A stretch of 64,000 nucleotides of DNA from assembly GCF_016746085.1 (NCBI RefSeq), contig NZ_JAERTZ010000028.1:1-64000 (forward strand). The letters run 5' to 3'. The translations under genes and the position numbers were made by a program. A model generated the notes under the pieces. That model did no database searches. It was given only the letters and a program-made list of their open reading frames with translations, and was not told the DNA's origin. Numbering within the stretch: position 1 is the stretch's first letter; every line of letters begins with the position of its first letter. This DNA comes from Zobellella iuensis. Lineage in GTDB: Bacteria; Pseudomonadota; Gammaproteobacteria; Enterobacterales; Aeromonadaceae. This document shows, in pieces, positions 17,435 through 25,693 of the stretch.

Positions 17435-18958
17435 TCACAGCAGGGGGGCGCCGAGGTAGGCGGCGCGGGAGGCGACCCGGAACCACCAGGGTTTGTCGGC
17501 GACTTCGTCCCCGGTCATCCGGCGCGAGCGGGCAAAGTCCCGTTCGAACATGGCGGCCATCTGATCGGCGAAGCCCTCGTCCATTACCCAGGAGGTGACC
17601 TCGAAGTTCAGGCGGAAGGATCTGTTGTCGAAGTTGACGGTGCCCACGGCCGAGGCCTGGCGGTCGATCAGCATGGTCTTGGCGTGCAGAAAGCCTTCCT
17701 GGTAGCGGTGGATCTGCACCCCGGCCTCGAGCAGGGGGGCGACGAAGGCATAGGCGGCGAAATAGGTGAGGATGTTGTCCGGCCGCTCGGGGATCAGCAC
17801 CCGCACGTCCACCCCGCGCAGGGCGGCCAGCTTGAGGGCGGCCAGCACCCCTTCGTCGGGTACGAAATAGGGGCTGCTGACCCAGAGCCGCTCGCGGGCG
17901 GAGCCGATGGCGTGCTGCACCATCAGGCTGGCGGTCTCGAAGCGGTCCGCCGGTCCGCTCGGCAGGGTCAGGATGGGGATGTCGGCGCCGGCGGCGGGCA
18001 CCGGTTGCCAGTTGAAGGTGAGGATTTCGCCCGTGGCCCAGTGCCAGTCTTCCACGAAGGACAGCTGCAGGCAGAGGGTGGCCGGGCCTTCCATCTTCAG
18101 GTGGGTGTCGCGCCAGGCGCCGACGCGGGCATCCCGGCCCAGGTATTCGTCGCCCACGTTGAGGCCGCCGACCCAGCCGAAGCGGCCGTCGGTGACCACT
18201 ATCTTGCGGTGATTGCGGAAGTTGAGCTGGAAGCGGTTGCCCGTGCCCCGGGTGGAATGGAAGCGCCGCACCTGTACCCCGGCGGTGCTCAGTTCGGCCA
18301 GGTAGCCGCCGTTGAGCCGGTAGCTGCCGATCTCGTCGTAGAGAAAATACACCTCCAGGCCCTGGCGGGCCTTGTCGATCAGGGCCTGTTGCAGGGTCCG
18401 GCCCAGCTCGTCGTCGCGCACTATGTAAAACTGCACCAGCACGTAGCGCTCGGCGGCCCTGATGCCCTCCAGTATGCTGGCGAAGGTGGCGTCGCCGTCG
18501 ATCAGCAGCTCCACCTCGTTGCCGCCCACCATGGGCATCTTGGCCAGTTGCTCCATGGTCCTGACCTGGCTCCCCCCGGGCGAGGGCTGCACATGGAACG
18601 GCGTCACCAGCGACATCTTGTCGTCCAGCACCCGGTACAGCTGGTTGTCGTCCTCGCGCCGTCCTATCACATAGCCCTGGAACTTGCTGCGGCCGAACAC
18701 CCAGTAGGCGGGCACCGCCACCACCGGCAGGGTGTTGAGGGAGACTATCCAGGCCACGGCGCCGGGGGCGGTGCGGGTGGACATCAGGGCATCGAGGGAG
18801 GAAACGATGCCCAGCAACTGGGCGAGAAAGAGCACCATGACCAGCAGGCGGCGCCGGGTCGAACGGCGGGGTGGCATGGGCGTAAGCGGTTCCGGCATGG
18901 GCGTGGCTGGCTGGGGATTCTGAGGGAACTGTAGCACAGGGGGCGGTGGCGGCGGCAC
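17435..18958 (-). CDS. Cardiolipin synthase (phospholipase D family)
   Basis: About 490-507 residues resembling ClsA: two N-terminal membrane helices (LLVMVLFLAQLLGIVSSL; VAWIVSLNTLPVVAVPAYWVFG) and two HKD motifs, NHRKIVVTDGRFGWVGGLN and FLHAKTMLIDRQASAVGTVN. It condenses phosphatidylglycerol into cardiolipin at the inner membrane. The start is uncertain: GTG at 18958 gives a proline-rich leader preceded by AGGAG that abuts the codon, and ATGs at 18898 or 18877 lack a ribosome site. Its stop is followed by an 81-base gap before the PLP enzyme. Confidence 0.88.
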   Translation of the reverse strand: MPPPPPPVLQFPQNPQPATPMPEPLTPMPPRRSTRRRLLVMVLFLAQLLGIVSSLDALMSTRTAPGAVAWIVSLNTLPVVAVPAYWVFGRSKFQGYVIGRREDDNQLYRVLDDKMSLVTPFHVQPSPGGSQVRTMEQLAKMPMVGGNEVELLIDGDATFASILEGIRAAERYVLVQFYIVRDDELGRTLQQALIDKARQGLEVYFLYDEIGSYRLNGGYLAELSTAGVQVRRFHSTRGTGNRFQLNFRNHRKIVVTDGRFGWVGGLNVGDEYLGRDARVGAWRDTHLKMEGPATLCLQLSFVEDWHWATGEILTFNWQPVPAAGADIPILTLPSGPADRFETASLMVQHAIGSARERLWVSSPYFVPDEGVLAALKLAALRGVDVRVLIPERPDNILTYFAAYAFVAPLLEAGVQIHRYQEGFLHAKTMLIDRQASAVGTVNFDNRSFRLNFEVTSWVMDEGFADQMAAMFERDFARSRRMTGDEVADKPWWFRVASRAAYLGAPLL

Positions 18959-19004
18959 TCCTGATTGTCGCGTGCACAGGGGCCGCCCGGGGCGGCCCCC
19001 TGGC

Positions 19005-20273
19005 TCAGGCGTCCAGGGCCTGGGCCAGGTCGGCGATGATGTCGTCGCTGTGCTCTATGCCGATGGACAGGCGGATCATCTCCGGCCGCACGCCCGCCTG
19101 CACCAGTTCGTCCGGGGTCAGCTGGCGGTGGGTGGTGGAGGCCGGGTGGCAGGCCAGGGACTTGGCGTCGCCGATATTGACCAGCCGCTTGACCAGCTTG
19201 AGGGCGTCGTAGCAACGCACGCCCGCCTCATAGCCGCCCTTGAGCCCGAAGGAGAGGATGGCCGAGGGCTTGCCGCCCATAAAACGCTGGGCCAGCTCGA
19301 AGTCCGGGTGCTCCGGCAGGCCCGCGTAGTTGACCCAGGCCACCGCCGGGTGCTGTTGCAGAAAGGCCGCCACCTTGAAGGTGTTGTCCACATGGCGCTC
19401 CATGCGCAGGGGCAGGGTCTCCAGCCCCTGCAGCAGCAGGAAGGCGTTGAGCGGCGCCAGGGCGCTGCCGGTGTTGCGCAGCGGCACGGTGCGGGCGCGG
19501 GCGATAAAGGCCGCCGGCCCGAAGGCCTCGGTATAGACCACGCCATGGTAGGCGGGCTCGGGGGTGTTCAGCTGGGGGAAGCGTTGCTTGTGCTCGGCCC
19601 AGGGGAAGCGGCCGCTGTCCACTATGATGCCGCCCAGGGAGTTGCCGTGGCCGCCGATATATTTGGTGAGCGAATGCACCACTATGTCGGCGCCGAACTC
19701 GATGGGCTTGCACAGTATGGGGGTGGCGACGGTATTGTCGACGATAAGCGGCACGCCCCGGGCGTGGGCCGCGTCGGCCAGGCCCCGGATGTCGGCGATG
19801 TTGCCCGCCGGGTTGCCGATGCTCTCGCAGTACACCGTCTTGGTGTTGTCGTCGATGAGTTTGGCGATGGCGGCGGGGCTGGCGTCCTCGGCGAAGCGTA
19901 CTTCTATGCCGAGGCTCGGCAGCATATGGGCGAACAGGGTATAGGTGCCGCCGTAGAGCTGGGGGGTGGAGACGATGTTGTCGCCGCTCTGGGCCAGGGT
20001 GAGGATGGCGTAATGGATGGCGGCGCTGCCCGCCGACACCACCAGGCCGGCGATGCCGCCTTCCAGGGCCGCCACCCGCTGCTCCAGCACGTCGTTGGTG
20101 GGGTTCATGATGCGGGTATAGATGTTGCCCGGCACCTCCAGGTTGAACAGGTCGGCGCCGTGCTGGGCGCTGTCGAATTCGTAGGCCACGGTCTGGTAGA
20201 TGGGGGTGGCCACCGCCTTGGTGGTGGGATCCGTGCTGTAGCCGTGGTGGATGGCCAGGGTTTCGTCTCTCAT
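19005..20273 (-). CDS. metY: O-acetylhomoserine sulfhydrylase
   Basis: A 422-residue PLP enzyme forming homocysteine (or methionine) from O-acetylhomoserine and sulfide (or methanethiol). Diagnostic features are YTRIMNPTNDVLEQRVAALEGG, SAGSAAIHYAILTL, the Schiff-base lysine in HSLTKYIGGHGNSLGG and SIGIEHSDDIIADL. The length exceeds metB/metC and fits MetY. AAGGAC precedes the ATG. Together with cysJIH, metE and metF in this window it gives a route from sulfate to methionine that uses direct sulfhydrylation. No MetJ box was found upstream. Confidence 0.93.
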   Translation of the reverse strand: MRDETLAIHHGYSTDPTTKAVATPIYQTVAYEFDSAQHGADLFNLEVPGNIYTRIMNPTNDVLEQRVAALEGGIAGLVVSAGSAAIHYAILTLAQSGDNIVSTPQLYGGTYTLFAHMLPSLGIEVRFAEDASPAAIAKLIDDNTKTVYCESIGNPAGNIADIRGLADAAHARGVPLIVDNTVATPILCKPIEFGADIVVHSLTKYIGGHGNSLGGIIVDSGRFPWAEHKQRFPQLNTPEPAYHGVVYTEAFGPAAFIARARTVPLRNTGSALAPLNAFLLLQGLETLPLRMERHVDNTFKVAAFLQQHPAVAWVNYAGLPEHPDFELAQRFMGGKPSAILSFGLKGGYEAGVRCYDALKLVKRLVNIGDAKSLACHPASTTHRQLTPDELVQAGVRPEMIRLSIGIEHSDDIIADLAQALDA

Positions 20274-20339
20274 GAGGGTCCTTTCCTTGTGCTCGATTGA
20301 AGCCTCACTCTAGGCAGTTTCACCCTGGCTGTAAAGCCG

Positions 20340-21704
20340 TCAGCGGGGCAGGGTCACGGTCGCCAGCAGGCCGCCCCGGGGGTGGTTGGCCAGGCACAGT
20401 TCGCCGCCGTGCTGGTGGATCAGGGTGCGGGCTATGGCCAGACCCAGGCCGACGCTGCCGTCCTCCAGGTTGCGGGCGCTGTCCAGCCGGATAAAGGGTT
20501 TGAACACCTCTTCCAGCTGCTCTGCGGGGATGCCGGGGCCGAAGTCGCGGATCTGGATGCGGATGGCGTCCCTGTCGTCCCGCAGCCGAACTTCCACCTT
20601 GCCGCCGTATTTGACCCCGTTTTCCAGCAGGTTCTGCAGGGCCCGGCGCAGGGCGGTGGGACGGCAGCGGTAGATGATGGGAGACGGCTCTTCCAGGCTG
20701 ACGTCGTGGCCGTTGTCCTGCAGGTCGTCGCACAGGCTTTCCAGCAGGCTCGGCAGATCCAGATCCCGTACCGGCTCGGCCAGGCCGTCCTCCCGGGCGA
20801 ACTGCAGGGTGGCGGCCAGCATCTGCTCCATCTGGCGCAGGCCGTCCTGCAGCTTCTGCTTGTCCTCCCCCTCGGGCAGGAATTCGCTGCGCAGCAACAG
20901 GGTGGTGATGGGGGTGCGCAGATCGTGGGAGATGGCCGCCAGCATGCGGGTGCGGTCGGACACGAAGCGATCCAGCCGGTCCTGCATACGGTTGAAGGCG
21001 GACAGGGTGTCGCGGATCTCCCGGGGGCCGGTCTCGGCGATGGGCTCGGCCTTGTCGCCCCGGCCCAGCCGCTCGGCCTGGCGGGCCAGCTCCTTCAGGG
21101 GCCGGGTGGTACGCTGCAGCAGCCAGATCATCAGGCCGGCGAGCAGGGCGGCGAGCAGCACCAGGGACAGTATCGCCTTGGCGGACCACTCGGGCGTCTC
21201 CCGGTCGACCAGGGAGGTGAACACCAGCCAGCGACCATCGGCCAGCTCGATGGCACCGTAAAGGCGGATGTCGTGCCGGGGCGGGTGGCGGTGGGGCCTT
21301 TGCGCCCGTGGCGGCCAGTCGGGTCGGCCGTCGCTGGTCTCTGCGCTGATATGGATGCCGAGGCCGGCGGGATAGCCGAGCTTGTTGCGCACGATCCGCT
21401 CGAAGTGGCCGCTGCGTTCACCGGCGCCGGGCGGGGCGCCATTGAGGGTGAGCAGCAGGGTCTCGCTGCTGCTGGCGCGCAGTATTTCCTGGTGCAGCCC
21501 GGGCGGCGACTGGTTGAGCAGCCGGGTGACTGCGATCAGCCGCTGCAGGGTGAAGCGGCTGTTGACCAGGCCCAGCGCCTCTTCCCGCTCCACCCGGTAG
21601 ATCTGCACCCCGACCAGCTGGATCAGCACCAGGGCGAACAGGGCCACCAGTATCACCTGGCCGGCGAGGCTGCCGAGCCAGTAGCGCAGGCGTTTAATCC
21701 CCAT
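20340..21704 (-). CDS. Sensor histidine kinase (EnvZ-like)
   Basis: A 454-residue membrane sensor: TM1 at about residues 12-33, a periplasmic domain, TM2 near residues 172-192, a HAMP linker, the phosphoacceptor H260 in AAISHDLRTPIT, and HATPase elements N in LLENGVKYGG, DFGPGIP and GSVGLGLAIARTL. The start at 21704 overlaps the end of the response regulator by 11 bases, so the two are translationally coupled; the frame upstream to 21734 is not needed. The signal is unknown. The divergent Spy-like gene suggests an envelope-stress or metal-stress sensor. Confidence 0.9.
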   Translation of the reverse strand: MGIKRLRYWLGSLAGQVILVALFALVLIQLVGVQIYRVEREEALGLVNSRFTLQRLIAVTRLLNQSPPGLHQEILRASSSETLLLTLNGAPPGAGERSGHFERIVRNKLGYPAGLGIHISAETSDGRPDWPPRAQRPHRHPPRHDIRLYGAIELADGRWLVFTSLVDRETPEWSAKAILSLVLLAALLAGLMIWLLQRTTRPLKELARQAERLGRGDKAEPIAETGPREIRDTLSAFNRMQDRLDRFVSDRTRMLAAISHDLRTPITTLLLRSEFLPEGEDKQKLQDGLRQMEQMLAATLQFAREDGLAEPVRDLDLPSLLESLCDDLQDNGHDVSLEEPSPIIYRCRPTALRRALQNLLENGVKYGGKVEVRLRDDRDAIRIQIRDFGPGIPAEQLEEVFKPFIRLDSARNLEDGSVGLGLAIARTLIHQHGGELCLANHPRGGLLATVTLPR

Positions 21705-22419
21705 GGCGGATCTCGGCCACCAGCATGTAGCCACCGCCCCAGATGGTCTTGATAAGCTGCGGGTTCTTGGAGTCGGGCTCCAGCTTGCGCCGCAGCCGGC
21801 TGACCAGGGTGTCGATGGCCCGGTCGAAGGCCTGGGCTTCCCGGCCCCGGGCCAGATCCAGCAACTGATCCCGGCTCAGCACCCGGTTGGGGTGGTGGAT
21901 AAAGACCCGCAGCAGGTCGAACTCGGCGGTGCTCAGGCTGATGGTCACCCCCTTGTCGTCCACCAGCTCCCGCCGGGCCAGGTCCAGGGTCCAGTGATTG
22001 AAGAGGATCTTCTTCGGCTCCTCTTCCCCGGCCGGCTGGCCCGGCTCCGGGTTGCGGCGCAGCACCGCCTTGATGCGGGCCAGCAGCTCGCGCGGATTGA
22101 AGGGCTTGGGCAGGTAGTCGTCGGCGCCCATTTCCAGGCCGACGATGCGATCCGTATCCTCGCCCATGGCGGTGAGCATGATGATGGGCACATTGTTGCC
22201 CCGGCCGCGCAGCTCCCGGCAAAGGGTCAGGCCGTCGTCGCCGGGCAGCATCAGATCGAGGATGATAAGGTCGGCGCCGTGGCGCTCCAGATACTGGCGC
22301 ATCTCCCGCCCGTCCCGCGCCCCGTGCACCTGGTAGCCGTGCTGCTCCAGGAAGCGTTTCAGCAAATCGCGGATTTCACCGTGGTCGTCCACCACCAGCA
22401 ACTGCCTGCCTTTGTTCAT
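21694..22419 (-). CDS. OmpR-family response regulator
   Basis: A 241-residue two-domain regulator. The receiver has DD at 11-12, the phosphoacceptor D55 in LIILDLMLPGDDG, T in MLTAMGED and K in LPKPFNP. The C-terminal winged helix has LSTAEFDLLRVFIHHPNRVLSRDQLL and RRKLEPD. It is first in an operon with the histidine kinase. Candidate 10-bp direct repeats in the divergent region toward the Spy-like gene are listed separately. Confidence 0.92.
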   Translation of the reverse strand: MNKGRQLLVVDDHGEIRDLLKRFLEQHGYQVHGARDGREMRQYLERHGADLIILDLMLPGDDGLTLCRELRGRGNNVPIIMLTAMGEDTDRIVGLEMGADDYLPKPFNPRELLARIKAVLRRNPEPGQPAGEEEPKKILFNHWTLDLARRELVDDKGVTISLSTAEFDLLRVFIHHPNRVLSRDQLLDLARGREAQAFDRAIDTLVSRLRRKLEPDSKNPQLIKTIWGGGYMLVAEIRHGD

Positions 22420-22473
22420 CTTCTTTCCCCTTGCCTTGACCCCGCCAGTATAAGCCCCTTCGAAGGGGAAATG

Positions 22474-22489
22474 ATGTCAAAGTATGTCA
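22474..22489. promoter_or_regulatory. Tandem ATGTCA repeat, candidate regulator site
   Basis: ATGTCA occurs at 22474-22479 and 22484-22489, start to start 10 bp, the helical phasing expected for OmpR-family dimers. It lies between the response regulator and the Spy-like gene. Confidence 0.35.
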
Positions 22490-22503
22490 GCGGGCAAGGG
22501 CGT

Positions 22504-22545
22504 CACACTTTGCTACAAAAAAGGCCGGCGGCGACACAGTTTGCT
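22504..22545. promoter_or_regulatory. Direct repeat CACA(C/G)TTTGCT, candidate regulator site
   Basis: CACACTTTGCT (22504-22514) and CACAGTTTGCT (22535-22545) match at 10 of 11 positions and are 31 bp apart, about three helical turns. They precede the Spy-like gene. Confidence 0.35.
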
Positions 22546-22601
22546 GACAGCGGGCTGTTTTACTTGGTGGCGACATCATCGTATCCAAGAGGAAATCGAC
22601 C

Positions 22602-23072
22602 ATGAAAATCCGACACAGTGCCCTGCTTCTTGCCGCCAGCCTGCTCGCCGCGCCGGCCCTGGTCAGCGCCGCCGAGACCGCACCCGAAGGCCAGCCGGGC
22701 TGGCACAAAGGGCAGATGAAGGAAGACTGCGGCCCGCGGGGCATGAAGGAAGGCCGCCCCGGCAAGCACCAGGGGCGGCACCAGGGGGAGCGGATGATGG
22801 ATCCGGCCCGTTTCGAACAGCGCCTGTCCGAGCGCCTGGAAAAGCTGGACAGCCCCGAACTCAAGGCCCAGTTTATCGCCAGCCACCAGGCGCGGCTGGC
22901 GGCCATGGAGCAGCAGATGCTGCTGCACAAGCTGATGGCGGAAAGCAAGGCGCAAGCCATCGAGGACGCGGATCTCAAGGCCGCCACCCTGGAGAAGATC
23001 GCCGCCGACAGCAAGCTCAAGCAGCAGCGGCTCAAGCTGATGCAGGATGCCCTGAACAAGCTGCAGGAGTGA
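22602..23072 (+). CDS. Spy/CpxP-like periplasmic protein
   Basis: A 156-residue secreted protein with a signal peptide ending near VSA (residue about 23), a Gly-, His- and Lys-rich stretch with one Cys (residues about 30-65) and a long amphipathic helical half rich in Gln, Leu, Lys and Glu. This resembles the Spy/CpxP group of ATP-independent periplasmic chaperones and stress sensors, although a clear LTxxQ repeat is not seen. It has AGGAAA before the ATG and is divergent from a two-component system that probably controls it. Confidence 0.65.
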   Translation: MKIRHSALLLAASLLAAPALVSAAETAPEGQPGWHKGQMKEDCGPRGMKEGRPGKHQGRHQGERMMDPARFEQRLSERLEKLDSPELKAQFIASHQARLAAMEQQMLLHKLMAESKAQAIEDADLKAATLEKIAADSKLKQQRLKLMQDALNKLQE

Positions 23073-23167
23073 GGCCTGTTGCCTCCTTCCCAATGCCGTC
23101 TGATGGTAGCGCCAGCAAGCATCGCTGGTGCTCTGGGGGAGGACAAAGAGTGCTGCTCAGCCGACCT

Positions 23168-23189
23168 TCTGTTTCAGGGATGAAACAGA
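23168..23189 (+). other. Perfect hairpin between the Spy-like gene and asnC
   Basis: TCTGTTTCA and TGAAACAGA form a 9-bp stem around GGGA without a T tract. A second imperfect stem (GCGCCAGC/GCTGGTGC) lies at about 23111-23133. Both precede the 73-bp repeat. Confidence 0.5.
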
Positions 23190-23199
23190 GAGCGTACAT

Positions 23200-23272
23200 G
23201 GATGTATTCATAGCGTGTCGGCGGAGCAGTGCGCTTTGGCCGAGAACAACAGATTTCAAACAGGTTCTCAGG
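23200..23272 (+). repeat. 73-bp dispersed intergenic repeat, copy 1
   Basis: Starts GGATGTATTCATAGCGTGTC and ends near ACAGGTTCTCAGG. It matches the reverse complement of 62313-62385 at 66 of 73 positions by direct count. This copy overlaps the asnC stop codon (23268-23270). Confidence 0.85.
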
Positions 23273-23738
23273 GAGTGACATCCCGGTCGATCGGCTGTTG
23301 CAGCGAGATCAGGGTCTCGGTGGACTGGATCTCGTCGATAGGCTGCAGCCGGCTGATCAGCACCCGCTGCAGTTCGTCGATGGAGCGGGTCATCACCTTG
23401 ATGAAGATGTTGTAATGGCCCGTGGTGTAGTAGGCCTCCACCACTTCCTCCAGCTGTTCCAGCTTGGCCAGCGCCTGGGGGTAATCCCGGGCGCTTTTCA
23501 GGATGATGCCGATAAAACAGCAGACGTCGTAGCCCAGCTTCTTGGGATTAACCTGCACCCGGGTACCTTCGATGATGCCCGCCTGCTTCATTTTTTCCAC
23601 CCGCACGTGAATGGTGCCTGGGCTGACCTCGAAGCGTTTGGCCAGCTCCGCGTAGGGCACCCGGGCGTTGTCCATCAGCGCCATCAGGATGGATTTGTCC
23701 AGATTGTCGATCCGGTAATGAAAGTCGCCTTTTTCCAT
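23268..23738 (-). CDS. asnC: Regulator AsnC (Lrp/AsnC family)
   Basis: A 156-residue homologue of E. coli AsnC: N-terminal HTH ([28 protein letters not shown]) and the RAM ligand domain ([53 protein letters not shown]). In E. coli it activates asnA, and asparagine inhibits this. It is divergent from asnA here. The ATG at 23738 gives the normal family length; the frame upstream to 23858 runs into the asnA promoter region. The stop lies inside a dispersed repeat. Confidence 0.93.
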   Translation of the reverse strand: MEKGDFHYRIDNLDKSILMALMDNARVPYAELAKRFEVSPGTIHVRVEKMKQAGIIEGTRVQVNPKKLGYDVCCFIGIILKSARDYPQALAKLEQLEEVVEAYYTTGHYNIFIKVMTRSIDELQRVLISRLQPIDEIQSTETLISLQQPIDRDVTP

Positions 23739-23745
23739 GGAATTA

Positions 23746-23758
23746 TGATTATCCTGCA
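23746..23758. promoter_or_regulatory. Candidate AsnC site, repeat 1
   Basis: TGATTATCCTGCA. An identical 13-mer lies at 23839-23851, 93 bp away (about nine helical turns), both within the asnC-asnA promoter region. Confidence 0.4.
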
Positions 23759-23838
23759 GTTTTGGCCGCGTTTTTTGATGAATGTAGATTAAAAACGGAG
23801 ATTTTTCTACATGATATTGAATTCCTGAGTCGACTCCC

Positions 23839-23851
23839 TGATTATCCTGCA
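23839..23851. promoter_or_regulatory. Candidate AsnC site, repeat 2
   Basis: Second exact copy of TGATTATCCTGCA, 31 bases before the asnA start codon. Confidence 0.4.
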
Positions 23852-23881
23852 AAACCAATCAGCAAGCCTAGGTGGAATGAG

Positions 23882-24874
23882 ATGAAGCAAGCCTATATTG
23901 AACGCCAACGCCAGATCCGTTTCGTGAAGGAGTATTTCTCCGGTCAACTGGCCCAGCAGCTGAATCTGCTGGAGGTGCAGGCCCCGATTCTCAGCCGCCT
24001 CGGCGACGGTATGCAGGACAACCTGTCCGGCTCCGAAAAAGCGGTACAGGTGAAGGTGAAGGCCATCCCCGCAGCGACCTTCGAGGTGGTGCACTCCCTG
24101 GCCAAATGGAAGCGCCACACCCTGGGCCGGTTCGGCTTCGGGCCGGGCGAGGGCATCTACACCCACATGAAGGCGCTGCGCCCGGATGAAGACCGGCTGA
24201 GTCCCATCCATTCCGTCTACGTGGACCAGTGGGACTGGGAACAGGTGATGACCGTCGAAGACCGCCATGGGGATTTCCTGGCCGCGACCGTCAACCGTAT
24301 CTACGCCGCCATCAAACGTACCGAGCAGGCTGCCGCCGCCGAATTCGGCTTCACACCCTTCCTGCCGGAGCATATCCAGGTGCTGCACGCGGAAGAGTTG
24401 CTGGCCCGCTATCCGGAGCTGGACGCCAAGGGACGGGAGCGGGCCATCGCCAAGGAGCTGGGAGCGGTGTTCCTGGTGGGCATCGGCGGCAAGCTGAGCC
24501 ACGGCGAGATCCACGATGTGCGTGCCCCGGACTACGACGACTGGTCCAGCCCGGGCAAGGACGGCCTGGCCGGCCTGAACGGCGATATCCTGGTGTGGAA
24601 CCCGGTGCTGGAGGATGCCTTCGAGATTTCCTCCATGGGCATCCGCGTGGATCGGGAGGCCCTGCGCCGCCAGCTGGCCCTGACCGGCCATGAAGACAGG
24701 GCCGGCCAGGAATGGCACCAGGCGCTGCTGGCGGGAGAGCTGCCCCAGACCATAGGCGGCGGCATCGGCCAGTCGCGGCTGGCCATGCTGTTGCTGCAGC
24801 TCGGCCATATCGGCCAGGTGCAGTGCGGGGTCTGGCCGGCGGAGCTGAGCGAGTCGGTCGACGGCCTGCTCTGA
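23882..24874 (+). CDS. asnA: Aspartate-ammonia ligase (asparagine synthetase A)
   Basis: A 330-residue enzyme, the same length as E. coli AsnA, making asparagine from aspartate, ammonia and ATP. Class II aminoacyl-tRNA-synthetase-like fold; family blocks include [19 protein letters not shown] at the N terminus, [30 protein letters not shown] and [15 protein letters not shown]. The start at 23882 matches the family; the longer frame from 23762 reads through the promoter. It is activated by the divergent AsnC in E. coli. Confidence 0.96.
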   Translation: MKQAYIERQRQIRFVKEYFSGQLAQQLNLLEVQAPILSRLGDGMQDNLSGSEKAVQVKVKAIPAATFEVVHSLAKWKRHTLGRFGFGPGEGIYTHMKALRPDEDRLSPIHSVYVDQWDWEQVMTVEDRHGDFLAATVNRIYAAIKRTEQAAAAEFGFTPFLPEHIQVLHAEELLARYPELDAKGRERAIAKELGAVFLVGIGGKLSHGEIHDVRAPDYDDWSSPGKDGLAGLNGDILVWNPVLEDAFEISSMGIRVDREALRRQLALTGHEDRAGQEWHQALLAGELPQTIGGGIGQSRLAMLLLQLGHIGQVQCGVWPAELSESVDGLL

Positions 24875-24906
24875 TCCTTTGCCTTTTCGGCTGTTTTCTC
24901 AACAAG

Positions 24907-24929
24907 AAGGGCGCCTCGGCGCCCTTTGT
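24907..24929. terminator. Terminator between asnA and the CBS protein
   Basis: AAGGGCGCC and GGCGCCCTT form a perfect 9-bp stem around TC, with a short T run. It serves the two convergent genes. Confidence 0.8.
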
Positions 24930-24942
24930 GCTTGCTGCCGGC

Positions 24943-25350
24943 TCAGTAGGTGGCCTGGCAGGTTTTCAGCTGGTTATTGAGGAAACTCATCACCTGGTGG
25001 CGGGTCACTATGCCGATGACTTTCTTGCCTTCGACCACCGGATAGAGCTTGGGTTTGGCGCCACCCATGGTGCGGGCCAGTTCGAATACATCGGTATCCG
25101 AGGTGACCGTCAGCGGTTCGGTGCGCATCAGGTCGCTGACCTTGGATCGGCTGTCACAGTGGTAGTTGGCGTTGATCAGGGTGGGGATGCAGTCCTGCTC
25201 CGACAGGAAACCGATAATGTGCCGCTGGGGGGTCACCACCGGCAGGCCGCTCAGGCCGGATTCCAGCATTCGGTCCAGCGCCTCGGAAATTGACATGTCC
25301 GCTGTCAGCATGGGCAGGCTCTGCCGCATGATTTGGTTTACTGTTGCCAT
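24943..25350 (-). CDS. CBS-domain pair protein
   Basis: A stand-alone 135-residue protein made of two CBS motifs (SGLSGLPVVTPQRHIIGFLSE near residue 32; KLYPVVEGKKVIGIVTRHQVMSFL near the C terminus). Such Bateman modules bind adenine nucleotides and act as energy sensors on a partner; the partner is unknown. The start at 25350 is chosen because AAGGAG lies seven bases before it, whereas the ATG two codons earlier is only one base away from it. Another CBS-only protein is at 59410. Confidence 0.85.
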   Translation of the reverse strand: MATVNQIMRQSLPMLTADMSISEALDRMLESGLSGLPVVTPQRHIIGFLSEQDCIPTLINANYHCDSRSKVSDLMRTEPLTVTSDTDVFELARTMGGAKPKLYPVVEGKKVIGIVTRHQVMSFLNNQLKTCQATY

Positions 25351-25356
25351 GGCCAT

Positions 25357-25520
25357 TCTCCTTAAGTACTTGATAAGCCGAGTGTGGCATCCTTTTTATC
25401 GCTGATCCAATCGGTGCTGTCCGGATGATTGATAGCCTCCGCCTCGGCTCCTACCAGCATAGCGTATTTTAGTGGCGGGATAATGGCGGCAATGACTGGA
25501 AAAGGACTGCTCGAAACGAC
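25357..25520. other. Intergenic region upstream of the GlrR sites
   Basis: No gene is supported. A 69-codon frame at 25429-25638 crosses the GlrR sites and has no ribosome site. Confidence 0.5.
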
Positions 25521-25538
25521 TGTATTAAAAAGGAGACA
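25521..25538 (+). promoter_or_regulatory. Candidate GlrR (QseF) binding site 1
   Basis: TGTA-N10-GACA, seven of eight fixed positions of the GlrR pattern TGTC-N10-GACA. Its centre is about 164 bp before the predicted start of transcription. Confidence 0.6.
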
Positions 25539-25585
25539 ATATAACTATTTGTTTATATTGATAATTTTCTTATTGATAAGAAATG

Positions 25586-25603
25586 TGTCTCTTTATGGAG
25601 ACA
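25586..25603 (+). promoter_or_regulatory. Candidate GlrR (QseF) binding site 2
   Basis: TGTC-N10-GACA, an exact match to the recognition pattern of E. coli GlrR. Its centre is about -99, a normal enhancer distance. It lies 65 bp from site 1, and the DNA between here and the promoter is strongly AT-rich, as expected for a bendable or IHF-bound segment. Confidence 0.75.
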
Positions 25604-25666
25604 ATTACTGGGGAAAGAATAGCTCGATGATTTACTAAGTTTATGAATATAAATGATTTTATCTTT

Positions 25667-25683
25667 TTGGCCCCAAACTTGCC
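25667..25683 (+). promoter_or_regulatory. Sigma54 promoter
   Basis: TTGGCCCC-AAAC-TTGCC fits YTGGCACG-N4-TTGCW, with the invariant GG (25669-25670) and GC (25681-25682) separated by exactly ten bases. The predicted transcription start is about 25694. Confidence 0.78.
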
Positions 25684-25693
25684 TGTGACCGGA

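Noticed and set aside
15453..18977. A 1174-codon minus-strand open frame
   Set aside because: It is a second frame under the PLP enzyme and cardiolipin synthase. Its translation is low-complexity Pro/Gly/Arg/Ala, the usual product of GC-rich coding DNA in the wrong frame.
25429..25638. A 69-codon frame upstream of the sigma54 promoter
   Set aside because: It runs through both GlrR sites, has no ribosome site and ends in an AT-rich stretch. Regulatory DNA explains the region better.
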